From Saprospiraceae bacterium (GTDB taxonomy: Bacteria > Bacteroidota > Bacteroidia > Chitinophagales > Saprospiraceae), in assembly GCA_024103005.1 (NCBI GenBank), contig JAGFJA010000076.1, positions 1 to 64,000 on the forward strand: a DNA stretch of 64,000 nucleotides, in the 5' to 3' direction. The first letter of the stretch is position 1. Each line of letters opens with the position of its first letter. The translations under genes and the position numbers were made by a program. Under the pieces are notes generated by a model, which worked only from the letters and a program-made list of their open reading frames with translations, made no database searches and had not been told where the DNA came from. This document shows, one piece after another, positions 52,102 through 61,330 of the stretch.

Positions 52102-53055
52102 TTATTTTTTTAATCCTATTTCTCTTAATCGTTCGTTGAGATACTCACCTGCAGTAATGGGTTCATACTTCAGCGGATTATCGTTGGATACGCATTTTTC
52201 CAGACAGGTAAGGTCCATTTCACTCCTTGGATGCAGGAAGAACGGGATTGACAGGCGGGGCGTATGCCATTGTTCACGCGGCGGGTTGACGACGCGGTGT
52301 GTAGTAGATATCAAATAGTTATTTGTTAGTCTTTGCAGCATATCGCCGACATTTACTACTATTTCATCTGCTTGTGGTATTACATCCAGCCATTGTCCCT
52401 GCAGATTCAGAACCTGTAAACCACCTGCCGAGGCACCTACCAGAAGAGTTATTAGGTTAATATCTTCATGTTGTTCGGATCGGATGGCTGTTTTTGGTTC
52501 TTCTGTGATGGGCGGATAATGGATAGCACGCAAAATACTGTTTCCATTATGTATTTTATCCCTAAAATAATTATTACCCAATCCTAAGAATTCACCGATA
52601 GCAGCTAATAATTGAGAACCAGATTTTTCAAAAGCTTTGTATAATTCATCTCCTTTAGAAGTAAAGTCTGGAATTTCAGTAACTTTCACATTATCCGGAT
52701 ATTCCGACTTAATAGCGTCTTCATCTGTTACGGATTGACCGATTTGGAAAAACTCTTTCAAGTCTCCTACATTAGATTGCTTAGCATGTTCTTTCCCGAA
52801 AGAGGTATATCCTCTCTGACCTGCCAGGCCCGGGACTTCATAATTTCTTTTTGTATCAACGGGCAGAGCGAAAAATGCCTTAGCATCAGCATAAAACTTA
52901 TCTACCAGTTCTTTGGGAATACCATGATTAATAACGCCTACAAAACCCACATTGTGAAAGGCATTTCCCAAGTCAGTAACAAACTGTTTCTTTTCTTCAT
53001 CTGTACCATAAGTATATTTACTTAGGTCAACTAACGGAATGGCGCGTGTACTCAT
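52102..53055 (-). CDS. 2-oxoglutarate/Fe(II) oxygenase, isopenicillin-N-synthase-like
   Basis: A 317-residue cytosolic oxygenase of the IPNS-like family. The N-terminal DIOX_N-type region has VDLSKYTYG and HNVGFVGVINHGIP (about 32-45); the jelly-roll core supplies the iron ligands HEDINLITLL (His and Asp) and the distal His in STTHRVVNPP, and RLSIPFFLHP holds the Arg for 2-oxoglutarate. The substrate cannot be predicted. The long upstream part of the frame supports ATG 53055. It is a single gene with its own spacer. Confidence 0.87.
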   Translation of the reverse strand: MSTRAIPLVDLSKYTYGTDEEKKQFVTDLGNAFHNVGFVGVINHGIPKELVDKFYADAKAFFALPVDTKRNYEVPGLAGQRGYTSFGKEHAKQSNVGDLKEFFQIGQSVTDEDAIKSEYPDNVKVTEIPDFTSKGDELYKAFEKSGSQLLAAIGEFLGLGNNYFRDKIHNGNSILRAIHYPPITEEPKTAIRSEQHEDINLITLLVGASAGGLQVLNLQGQWLDVIPQADEIVVNVGDMLQRLTNNYLISTTHRVVNPPREQWHTPRLSIPFFLHPRSEMDLTCLEKCVSNDNPLKYEPITAGEYLNERLREIGLKK

Positions 53056-53121
53056 AACTTTTTTGATTAGCGAGCAAAGATAATAAATTTTATAGTTGGA
53101 TTTGTTAAATTGTTGTTAGAC

Positions 53122-53148
53122 AAAAAAAGGGTGGTCCGGAGACCACCC
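53122..53148 (-). terminator. Rho-independent terminator of susCD
   Basis: On the minus strand the perfect 8-bp stem GGGTGGTC/GACCACCC with a TCCG loop is followed by seven T residues. It lies 26 nt beyond the susD stop. Confidence 0.88.
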
Positions 53149-53173
53149 ATATTATAACTTAGGGAAAAATATT

Positions 53174-54619
53174 TTAATTTACATCCCAGAACAACTTGGT
53201 TGCAGCATCATCTCCACCGATGGCAGCACCTGCAGCAGCTGTATTAGCTGCATTCAAAGTATTTTCAATGATTGGATAAATCAATCGCTTAGGTATTTCA
53301 GGAACACCTTGAGCATCTGGCTTAACCAATGCAGGGAAGTCCAATCTTCTCCAGTCAGTCCATGCATCAAACCCTCTGTTATACATCGCAATCCACTTCT
53401 GATTACCTATTTTCTGTTGCCATGTAGAGCCGGCTGTAGCATAGCTCACACCGTCCTGAGCAAGATAATCGGCAGCACCATCAACGCCCCAATATTCCAT
53501 AGAAGCAGTAACGGCTGCATTGTAAAATTCTTCTGCATTACCGGAGATAAAACCTCTTTCTACAGCTTCTGCCAATAGGAAGTTAACCTCAGAAGCATCT
53601 AAGAAATCACCCGGAAAGTCAGTTGCAACAACTTTGGCGCTAAATGTAGAGTTTTCAGCATATACATTACTAAATCCATATTTACCTCCCTTGAAAGTAC
53701 CATCAGGCAGAGATGTAAAATAAGCAGGTCTTCTCGGATCATTCAGTGTATTCATCATATCTACCAATGTGTTAGCAGCGACGAAGTCACGTCTTGCACT
53801 TCTTGGAGGTACATCATCGGACAATGGGTTGTTATTAGGAGCTGAAGACAAATATTGGAACAATGCATTGTCGCTATTGCTTGTAATCAGATTACCTAAA
53901 TCAGAAGCAGCAGCAGCAACCGCAGTTTTTGCTGTACCTGCATCCACATCAGCTATAACCATAGCAAGCTTTAGTTTCAGGGAATTTCCGAATTTCACCC
54001 ATTTGGACATATCTCCTCCATAAACGATGTCAGCATCTCCAAATCCTGCTTCACCCGGTGTAATAGAAGCCAATGCAGCATCTAATTTAGACAACAAGTC
54101 TAAAGTAACTGTTTTGGCATCATCATAAGTAGGTTGAGGATTATCGATGTCTAACGCTTGAGAATAAGGAATATTACCGAATGTATTAACCAAGATTCCA
54201 TAAGAATAAACTTCCCATAATGAAATGGCTGCTATCTTATTGTTCTTGACGGCATCAGGTAGAGTTTTGTCCTCGCTTACCAGTCTTTTAGCCTCTTTAA
54301 GGTCAACCAAAACAGATGCATAAATCGTATTCCACAAAGCCTGAGGAATCGTTCTGGTGGTCATATCATATCGGGGCTCATCCAGATAAGTAGTTGCAGT
54401 AATCTGTTGAACGTAAAATCTGAATACGTTGGTATTAACGTTTACGTTGTTCAAAGCGTCAGCAAGTACTTTCTGAGCGTATGAAAACATCGGATCAGGT
54501 GCCACCTTAGATGGAGCCTTTGAGTTTACGTTGTAATCATCCAAACTATTTACACAACTGGTCAACAGCAGGATTGGTAATAAAGCTATAAATATTAATT
54601 TTTTCATCATTTTTTTCAT
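53174..54619 (-). CDS. SusD/RagB-family nutrient-binding lipoprotein
   Basis: A 481-residue surface lipoprotein: signal with lipobox LLTSC (Cys about residue 22), then a mostly helical SusD-like domain of the SusD-like_2 type (for example QITATTYLDEPRYDM, IAAISLWEVYSYGILVNTFG and WQQKIGNQKWIAMYNRGFDAWTDW, the last being a common segment of this subgroup). It caps the SusC channel and binds the glycan or peptide ligand. It follows susC by 8 nt and shares its promoter and the terminator at 53122. No glycoside hydrolase is adjacent, so the ligand is unknown. Confidence 0.92.
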   Translation of the reverse strand: MKKMMKKLIFIALLPILLLTSCVNSLDDYNVNSKAPSKVAPDPMFSYAQKVLADALNNVNVNTNVFRFYVQQITATTYLDEPRYDMTTRTIPQALWNTIYASVLVDLKEAKRLVSEDKTLPDAVKNNKIAAISLWEVYSYGILVNTFGNIPYSQALDIDNPQPTYDDAKTVTLDLLSKLDAALASITPGEAGFGDADIVYGGDMSKWVKFGNSLKLKLAMVIADVDAGTAKTAVAAAASDLGNLITSNSDNALFQYLSSAPNNNPLSDDVPPRSARRDFVAANTLVDMMNTLNDPRRPAYFTSLPDGTFKGGKYGFSNVYAENSTFSAKVVATDFPGDFLDASEVNFLLAEAVERGFISGNAEEFYNAAVTASMEYWGVDGAADYLAQDGVSYATAGSTWQQKIGNQKWIAMYNRGFDAWTDWRRLDFPALVKPDAQGVPEIPKRLIYPIIENTLNAANTAAAGAAIGGDDAATKLFWDVN

Positions 54620-54627
54620 TTAACTGA

Positions 54628-57600
54628 TTAGAACCTCAATTTAACATTAAAACCAACTGTTCGGACAGAAGGATATGCTCCTCCCTGGTGTCCGGACACG
54701 TTACCAGCACTATAAATATCTTCAGGATCTGCATAAGGGAGATTCTTGTGAATAATCCAAAGATTCTTACCAGTCAAAGAGATATCTGCTCCTTTTACAA
54801 ATCTTGAATTTTCAAACAATTTCTTGTTTAAAGAGTATGTCAAATTTACTTCTCTTAGTTTTACAAATGATGCATCATATACAAATGCTTCATTTGGATT
54901 GTTTACGATACCGAATGGTGATACATCTGAATTAGAAGCATCGACTCTGATATCGTTTTTAGATCCGTCTTCTTTAACACCGTCAAGGATTAATCCACCA
55001 CCTTGATCAAGCGGATTTCTTACCGGATTGCCAAGATCGTTAGTTCCTGCTGTTTCAGGATACATACCGGTGTATTGGCCATAAGCCTGATCCAATGAAT
55101 ACAGATCACCACCAAATTTAGCAGAAATCAGGAAGTTGAGGCTAAGGTTTTTCCAGCTCAATGTAGAACCTACACCACCAAACCAATCAGGTGTTATATT
55201 TCCAATAACCTGTGCTGATTTTGACATATAGTAACCATCATCTCTAACAGTCTTCTGTCCGTTGGTATAAACAAAGCCTCTGCCAAGCAAAACACCGTAA
55301 GGCTCACCAGGACGAGCTACCAAGCTAACGCCACTCTGGAAAGTTGCGATAACAATTTGCTTTGTATTCTCATCATACAATTCAACCACTTCGTTCTTAT
55401 TTTTCGCAAAGTTAAATGTCAGCGTCCAGTTAAAGTCTTTTGTTCTTACAGGAGTTACATTCAAGATTGCTTCTATACCTTTATTGTTTACAGATCCTGC
55501 ATTGATATACTTAGAAGTATAACCTGTTGCACCTGTAATCTGTACAGGGATAATCTGGTCAAATGTTGTAGCGTCATAGTAGGTCAATTCTAAGCCAATT
55601 CTATTCTTAAATAGGGCAAAGTCCAGACCAACTTCTGTAGATTTAGTTCTTTCAGGTTTCAAATCTTTATTGTTCTTTCTAGAAGGTAAAGAGAAGAATG
55701 GAACAGAACCGAAAGCAGTTGGCTTATCATATACGTCATAAACGCTTAATGCAGGTGCATCGTTACCCACTTCAGTATAAGATAATCTCAACTTACCATA
55801 ATCCAGCCAATCTTGCTTCAACAATTCAGAGAAAACGAATCCCAATGAAACAGAAGGATAGTTATATGTATTATTACCTTCAGGTAAAGTTGTTGACTGG
55901 TCTCTTCTGAAGGTACCGTCTAAGAACAAATACTTATTAAATCCAAGTGTTGCAGTAGCAAATAAACCATCCACACCAATAGGAACATAAGATTCGCTAG
56001 GAGGAACAGGAGTACCGGCAGAGTTACTGATAGAGTATAATCCATCTACTACCAGGTCAGTGTTGGTAGTGCTGAAAATAGAATACAGATAAGATCTTCT
56101 GATGTTAGTACCTGCTGTCACATCCAGAGAAATTGCATCTGTCAGATCTTTATTAAAGTTGGCAAACAAGTCATAGTTGTATTCCTTGTAACTTCTGTTA
56201 TAGATATTGTATAATCCTAAGTCAACAGATTTTTTATTATTTCTTTCTTCCTGTTGGTCATAAGATATATCAGCACCTGCTCTACCTACGAGTGACAGAC
56301 CTGGAACAATTGTGTACTGTGCAGTAATGTTACCGAAGTATCTGTTACGAGAGTCAGTTGTATAATTTTTATATCTTGCAAAATAAGGGTTATCCCAGTA
56401 AATTGGACTATTCTCTCCAACACCTGCCCAGTTCCATGTCGCATTTTGCTCTGCAAGTTCATACGCTTCTTTCAGATCAAGGATGTCCACGTTGGTCTGA
56501 TACCATTGTCTGAATGATGTGTTAACGTTTCTGTTACCATAACCAACACCATAACGACCTGTCGCTGCTTCATTGGTAAAGTTTAATGAGGTACTTACTT
56601 TAAACTTGGAATTTGGTTCAATTGAACCTCCCAGGTTAAACATATTCTTGTACAATTTACTGTTTGGCATTACGCCTTTTTCATCGTTTCGGTTATAACC
56701 TACTTTAAAGGTAGTTGTTTTACCACCTCCCTGAATGGTGATGCCCTGATTGCTTGAGAATCCGGTTTCATAGAACTTAGAAACAGGGTTTTTAGCAGCT
56801 ACCCAAGGGGTTTTTTGCTTGTAGTGAGGGTTGTTAGGATTGGGATCCATAGCTCTCCAGTCGTAAACTAACAAGTTGGGATCGAAGGCTGCACCATAAG
56901 ATGCGTCTTCTGTAAACGGAACAAAAGGCTCTTCAACACCAGGAGTAAAGAAATCAGAACCTAAAAATCCGGGATTTCCTGAGTAAGTATAAAAGTCCGG
57001 ACCATATCCGCCACCATACTTATCCTGTTGTGTGATAAAGGTTGATTTATCAATGGTTCCCCAAGAAAATCCTGAGTTTAAAGTAACATCAAACTGATCT
57101 TTCTTACCTTTTTTAGTGGTAATTAAGACTACGCCATTTGCACCACGGCTACCATATAGGGCTGCAGCAGCTCCTTTTAATACAGTGATATTCTCAATGT
57201 CCAACGGGTTAATATCCGCAGCACTTGAACCATAGTCATATCCTTCGCGACCCTGAGCTGTAGAAGATGTAGTCAGTGTAGCGTTAGATGCAGGGACTCC
57301 GTCAATAACGAATAAGGCCTGATTGTTACCGGTAATTGATTTGTAACCACGCAAAACGACGTTGGTAGATGCTCCCATTGAGTTATTGGAACGGATATCC
57401 AAACCGGCAACCTTGCCTTGCAATGCATTGACAAAGTCGTTGGTTCTGACTACGTTGAGCTCGTCGCCGTTAACTTTCTGAGCAGAAACCGAAAGTTCAT
57501 TTCGTTTTCTTTCAAGACCATAAGCAGTCACTACGACTTCATCCAACAATTTTTTATCGGCTTCTAAAACTACCGATACTGTGTTGGAAACACCATCTAA

Positions 57601-57843
57601 GGTGACTTCTTTAGTTACATAGCCGGTATAAGATACTACCAATACCGCATTTGAAGGCGCTCTCAGATTAAACTTACCGTCTAAATCAGTGACGGTGCCA
57701 TCTGTGGTGCCTTTAATCAAAACACTCGCCCCTGCCAATGGTTCGGACTTATCGTCCATAACCATCCCGGATATGTTCCGTTGACCGTAAGATACAACAA
57801 AACCAAGGACAAGCAAAAATAGTGTAAACATTGTTTTTTTCAT
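54628..57843 (-). CDS. SusC/RagA-family TonB-linked outer-membrane transporter
   Basis: A 1071-residue outer-membrane transporter. Order: signal peptide (1-20), carboxypeptidase-regulatory-like domain (about 22-100, ISGMVMDDKSEPLAGASVLI), TonB box region and plug (about 105-240, VVVTAYGLERKRNELS and LKGAAAALYGSRGANGVVLI), then a 22-strand barrel ending YPSVRTVGFNVKLRF with a C-terminal Phe. Family length is typical. It imports bulky nutrients captured by SusD, driven by TonB. No sigma/anti-sigma pair or regulator is adjacent. Confidence 0.95.
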   Translation of the reverse strand: MKKTMFTLFLLVLGFVVSYGQRNISGMVMDDKSEPLAGASVLIKGTTDGTVTDLDGKFNLRAPSNAVLVVSYTGYVTKEVTLDGVSNTVSVVLEADKKLLDEVVVTAYGLERKRNELSVSAQKVNGDELNVVRTNDFVNALQGKVAGLDIRSNNSMGASTNVVLRGYKSITGNNQALFVIDGVPASNATLTTSSTAQGREGYDYGSSAADINPLDIENITVLKGAAAALYGSRGANGVVLITTKKGKKDQFDVTLNSGFSWGTIDKSTFITQQDKYGGGYGPDFYTYSGNPGFLGSDFFTPGVEEPFVPFTEDASYGAAFDPNLLVYDWRAMDPNPNNPHYKQKTPWVAAKNPVSKFYETGFSSNQGITIQGGGKTTTFKVGYNRNDEKGVMPNSKLYKNMFNLGGSIEPNSKFKVSTSLNFTNEAATGRYGVGYGNRNVNTSFRQWYQTNVDILDLKEAYELAEQNATWNWAGVGENSPIYWDNPYFARYKNYTTDSRNRYFGNITAQYTIVPGLSLVGRAGADISYDQQEERNNKKSVDLGLYNIYNRSYKEYNYDLFANFNKDLTDAISLDVTAGTNIRRSYLYSIFSTTNTDLVVDGLYSISNSAGTPVPPSESYVPIGVDGLFATATLGFNKYLFLDGTFRRDQSTTLPEGNNTYNYPSVSLGFVFSELLKQDWLDYGKLRLSYTEVGNDAPALSVYDVYDKPTAFGSVPFFSLPSRKNNKDLKPERTKSTEVGLDFALFKNRIGLELTYYDATTFDQIIPVQITGATGYTSKYINAGSVNNKGIEAILNVTPVRTKDFNWTLTFNFAKNKNEVVELYDENTKQIVIATFQSGVSLVARPGEPYGVLLGRGFVYTNGQKTVRDDGYYMSKSAQVIGNITPDWFGGVGSTLSWKNLSLNFLISAKFGGDLYSLDQAYGQYTGMYPETAGTNDLGNPVRNPLDQGGGLILDGVKEDGSKNDIRVDASNSDVSPFGIVNNPNEAFVYDASFVKLREVNLTYSLNKKLFENSRFVKGADISLTGKNLWIIHKNLPYADPEDIYSAGNVSGHQGGAYPSVRTVGFNVKLRF

Positions 57844-57889
57844 GCCTGAACTTTTTGATTATTAAATTAATGAATTACAATATGAGATT

Positions 57890-57922
57890 CAAATGTAGCA
57901 AACTTATGGATAATCCTGCAAA
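57890..57922 (-). promoter_or_regulatory. Promoter of susCD
   Basis: On the minus strand a TTTG -33 element (57919-57922) and the -7 box TACATTTG (57890-57897) are 21 nt apart. The -7 box is 46 nt before the susC ATG. Confidence 0.5.
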
Positions 57923-58234
57923 TAATTTTATTTTTTTTAGCTTTTGACAAAAAAAATCAATATAAAGTTTTGAATTTCAATATTGTTAAGGAATTTTGTA
58001 TTTATGCTTCATTTCATTATTATTTAAAAATTTCTCCATTTGATTACAGGCAAAAAAGTTAAAAAGTATAATCTTGCTCATTCAGATGTCAAAAACAGAT
58101 GAAAATAATCAAATAAAGATGGGAATTTTGTCTGACTATATTTTTATAAAATATTTATATATATCTGATATTCATTTATTTAAATATTGAATATATATAA
58201 AATATTTGTCAATAGCAAATACAATAATTATATC

Positions 58235-58260
58235 ATGATGTCAGAGTTACAAGACATCAT
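58235..58260. terminator. Isolated hairpin downstream of pirin gene
   Basis: ATGATGTC and GACATCAT pair perfectly around a 10-nt loop. It lies about 140 nt past the pirin stop on the minus strand with no T-run; it may stabilise the mRNA end or bind a protein. Confidence 0.35.
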
Positions 58261-58398
58261 TCCGGACAAAAATTTTTTTGATCCTGTATAGATATACTAA
58301 AAAAGAATCATTCTTTTCAAATCAAACGTGTGAAGCATCTGAGCCGGTCGGAAAGGTCAAAATCTATAAACACTGCGAGGAGAATTTAACCCTAAAGA

Positions 58399-59271
58399 TT
58401 ATTCTTTCAAAATCCCATACTTGCCTGCGTTATAATCTTTCAAAGCCAATTCCAATTCTTCATGCGTATTCATGACAAAGGGCCCGTAAACGGCAATTTT
58501 TTCATCTATTGGATTACCAGACAGGAAAAGAATTGTGGAAGATTCAATAGCCTTAATGTCTATAGTTTCGCCTATATTTTCAAAAAGAATCAAATTGCCC
58601 GAATCAGCTGAATTGCCATTAATATAGGCTTGTCCTTCAATTATTAAAGCTGCCGTATTCAATCTTTCATTTGATTCAAAGCTAATTTCAGCACCTTTTT
58701 CCAATTTAAAATTCATCAGGTTCATCTTAGTATAAGTATGCGCCGGGCCTTTAACATCTTTGAATTGGCCTGCTATTACTTCAACTTTCCCCATTTTGTG
58801 TGGAAGATTATAATATCCTAAGTTTTCATGAGTAAGTTTCTGATACTTTGGTTGAGCGCCCTTATCAGCTGATGGCAGATTTACCCAAAGTTGTACGACA
58901 TGAAACAAGCCTCCCCTCCTGCTAAACTCCTTTTCGTGATATTCTTTATGCAAGATCCCGCTTCCTGCCGTCATCCACTGTACCTCCCCGGGATGCAAAA
59001 CGCCGCTATTTCCGGCACTGTCATAATGAGCCACACTTCCGCTATATACTATCGTCACCGTCTCAAAACCCCTGTGAGGATGCACTCCTACCCCTCTATG
59101 TTCTTCTCTTGGCGCAAATTCAATTGGTGCATTATAATCCATCAGTAAAAAGGGACTTAAACGCTTGATACTTATTGATTCACTCGGGAAAAAGGTATGG
59201 ACCCTAAACCCGTCTCCTACCATATGAGGTTGATCAGAATTAATTTTTCTTTGAATCTTTCTCAATGCCAT
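58399..59271 (-). CDS. Pirin family protein
   Basis: A bicupin of about 290 residues. The N-terminal cupin has HPHRGFETVTIVYSG (about 64-78) and MTAGSGILHKEYHEKE (about 100-115), giving the pirin metal ligands (three His and one Glu). The usual Pirin_C cupin follows. Some bacterial pirins act as quercetinases; the true role is open. Start taken at ATG 59271 (ALRKIQR...); a longer frame from 59295 adds eight residues without support. An inverted-repeat operator lies 22-63 nt upstream. Confidence 0.88.
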   Translation of the reverse strand: MALRKIQRKINSDQPHMVGDGFRVHTFFPSESISIKRLSPFLLMDYNAPIEFAPREEHRGVGVHPHRGFETVTIVYSGSVAHYDSAGNSGVLHPGEVQWMTAGSGILHKEYHEKEFSRRGGLFHVVQLWVNLPSADKGAQPKYQKLTHENLGYYNLPHKMGKVEVIAGQFKDVKGPAHTYTKMNLMNFKLEKGAEISFESNERLNTAALIIEGQAYINGNSADSGNLILFENIGETIDIKAIESSTILFLSGNPIDEKIAVYGPFVMNTHEELELALKDYNAGKYGILKE

Positions 59272-59292
59272 AATTCTCTCTGTTTTATAGTA

Positions 59293-59334
59293 CAACTATC
59301 TTTTAACCTTATAGTTGAACATAGCTATACAACT
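59293..59334. promoter_or_regulatory. Operator-like repeats upstream of pirin gene
   Basis: CAACTAT (59293-59299) and ATAGTTG (59311-59317) form an inverted repeat with 11-nt spacing; a third related half-site, CTATACAACT, is at 59325-59334. Position just ahead of the start suggests a repressor site, as for redox-responsive HxlR/MarR-type control of pirin genes. No such regulator is encoded in the window. Confidence 0.4.
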
Positions 59335-59474
59335 CAGGAAAAATCATAAACCAGTTTAAGAAAATCAGCTTAAAAAGCCTCTTGTTCATCTTAGTCAATC
59401 CAAAATAAAGCTATGAAATTATAATATCAATAATATTCTACCCGGTTATTCTTCTGATTGATAAAAATAAAAAA

Positions 59475-59495
59475 CCATCAATGCTCGATTGATGG
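59475..59495 (-). terminator. Rho-independent terminator of the GH130-lipoprotein operon
   Basis: CCATCAAT and ATTGATGG form a perfect 8-bp stem with a 5-nt loop. On the minus strand a T-rich run follows. It lies 87 nt beyond the stop of the gene at 59582. Confidence 0.75.
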
Positions 59496-59581
59496 CTATA
59501 AACAGATTTGTTAATTTTTGAAATTATCTTTAATGTTATAAGTGAAGTGTCAAGACCCAAGTAGTATTGTAATTAACAAAT

Positions 59582-61321
59582 CTATTTACCTACATGATAA
59601 TGAAAATCTATCACAACATCATCAGCGTATAATTTTTGGTCGATGACCTTAAATCTACTCGCTGATGGCACAAATATAAGTAATGCAGTTTGTTTAGGTC
59701 GTATATTTAACACATCATTTTCGTAGTCACCATTGGATAATAATTTCTGACTAACAGCATCATAGAGTGCATAGTCTCCGGTAATTGCAGGTAATTTAAC
59801 AGACTCGGCAGTATTTCCCGGATTATAAACGAGGTAGGTCGGATATGCTTTTTCTTTGCGATACATATCTGTTGCAAGGCAGTCTAAAAATAGTATTCCC
59901 TCCTTATCGGTGGTATGGATGGTGCCGCCAAAAAATCCGACATGTCCGCTTCCGTAAATGGAAAACATTGTTTCATCCGGCATGCCGGGAGCCCATAGGG
60001 GACCATCACCCTGTGCAAAGGGAGATCGATTTTCGAATCCTTTTATTGTAGGATGACGCACCAGTCCTTCATATGCGATTACATTTTTCGTAATTGCTTT
60101 TTTAGCAGGCAATGCCTGAAGTGAATCAGGTATATTGTAAGGATAAAATAAGCGAGAAGCATTGGCAGCATTGAGCATCCACTTGGCTATGGCGGCTGCA
60201 TATCTTTGGTCATACCTAACCATTGGCAGCAGCGGCCATGCCAGATCAAATGTATTCATCGCAAAGCCATAGCCTCCTTTATCCTTGGTGCTTCCATATA
60301 ATCCGGAGACATCATATCCGTTCCAGTTGCCGGTGATGACCCCCCAACCATCCCGATTGACAGATTTGCCCTCAAAGGTCCAGTTGAGAAACTTCAACAC
60401 ATCATAGTTCCTGCCTTCTTCGGCATTGAGGCGAGCAGCCAAATATGCACCAAAAGGCATAAATAATTCATAGTTTCTGTTTTCCTTTTGTTTTTGCAAG
60501 GCCGTCAAAGCCATCTCGGCTCCGTCCAGGTATTTTTTATCTTTATATTTAATATAGGCGGCATATAGTATGAAAGCATATCCGGCTGCAACATCTTCCT
60601 GGGTAGGAATGTGATTCACGCCTCCATACATGTCTTTAAAATTAAAAAAGGAAAAGGTATAATCATCCTTAAGAATGTTGGCTGAGGTTAAAAACTGATC
60701 TGCAATAATTCGTTGCAATGAATCAATTCCTTTAACCTTCGGATAATAATTGGCCATGCCGTAAAACAATACGTTATTGTATATGTCGTACCAGAAATCA
60801 TTGCCATAGCCACCACCGATGTGAGCTTTTTTACTTGTAAAATTCATGATAATATTCCAGCCATTATCCCTGTTGAAATAATTTTTGGTCATTTCCACGA
60901 AATTCATCCCATTTTGACTGGATTTATCTATCCCGACAAGGGTAGCACCGATAATTGAACCAAGGGCACCAATCGCTTCGTGGTTCTCACCATCATTGAC
61001 ATCCGGACCTTCCCGTACATCGCCTACTGCGGTAAAAAGACCGAATGTGTTCTGAGGAAAATTCCTTTTCATACTGTCAATCCAGATAAATGGCAGGAAC
61101 TTCCCTTTTTGATTAAAATCATATATATAATGGTCAAAATCGATTGCCGTCTTACGCCAATTCTTCATCATGTATGGAGCCGGCATGTCGGGCATTTCAT
61201 TAACCCGCGGGATAGGCACCTGTGACACAGTTTCGGTCAGTGGTGGCAAGACCTCGGAAGTATTGTCACAGGAGGTCAAAGTGAATATTAATATGGAAAT
61301 ATATAAAGTTAAATGTTTCAT
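59582..61321 (-). CDS. Large lipoprotein, possible glycan-active enzyme
   Basis: A 579-residue protein with a lipoprotein signal (ISILIFTLTSC, Cys about 18). The middle is rich in helical segments with conserved aromatic residues and repeated Gly-Tyr-Gly phrases (AHIGGGYGNDFWYDIYNNVL, GVITGNWNGYDVSG), and a short beta-rich tail begins near 490. This suggests an (alpha/alpha) toroid glycosidase or lyase with a C-terminal beta-domain, but I recognise no family and no catalytic residues. It is in an operon with an MFS transporter (9-nt gap) and a GH130 enzyme, so a role at the cell surface in mannoside use is plausible. Confidence 0.6.
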   Translation of the reverse strand: MKHLTLYISILIFTLTSCDNTSEVLPPLTETVSQVPIPRVNEMPDMPAPYMMKNWRKTAIDFDHYIYDFNQKGKFLPFIWIDSMKRNFPQNTFGLFTAVGDVREGPDVNDGENHEAIGALGSIIGATLVGIDKSSQNGMNFVEMTKNYFNRDNGWNIIMNFTSKKAHIGGGYGNDFWYDIYNNVLFYGMANYYPKVKGIDSLQRIIADQFLTSANILKDDYTFSFFNFKDMYGGVNHIPTQEDVAAGYAFILYAAYIKYKDKKYLDGAEMALTALQKQKENRNYELFMPFGAYLAARLNAEEGRNYDVLKFLNWTFEGKSVNRDGWGVITGNWNGYDVSGLYGSTKDKGGYGFAMNTFDLAWPLLPMVRYDQRYAAAIAKWMLNAANASRLFYPYNIPDSLQALPAKKAITKNVIAYEGLVRHPTIKGFENRSPFAQGDGPLWAPGMPDETMFSIYGSGHVGFFGGTIHTTDKEGILFLDCLATDMYRKEKAYPTYLVYNPGNTAESVKLPAITGDYALYDAVSQKLLSNGDYENDVLNIRPKQTALLIFVPSASRFKVIDQKLYADDVVIDFHYHVGK

Positions 61322-61330
61322 TATAAATTA

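Larger units (their letters stand above)
57844..58398. other. 555-bp AT-rich regulatory spacer upstream of susC
   Basis: No gene is supported. It holds the susC promoter (57890-57922) and an isolated hairpin (58235-58260). The remaining DNA is very AT-rich without a readable frame of note. Confidence 0.6.
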
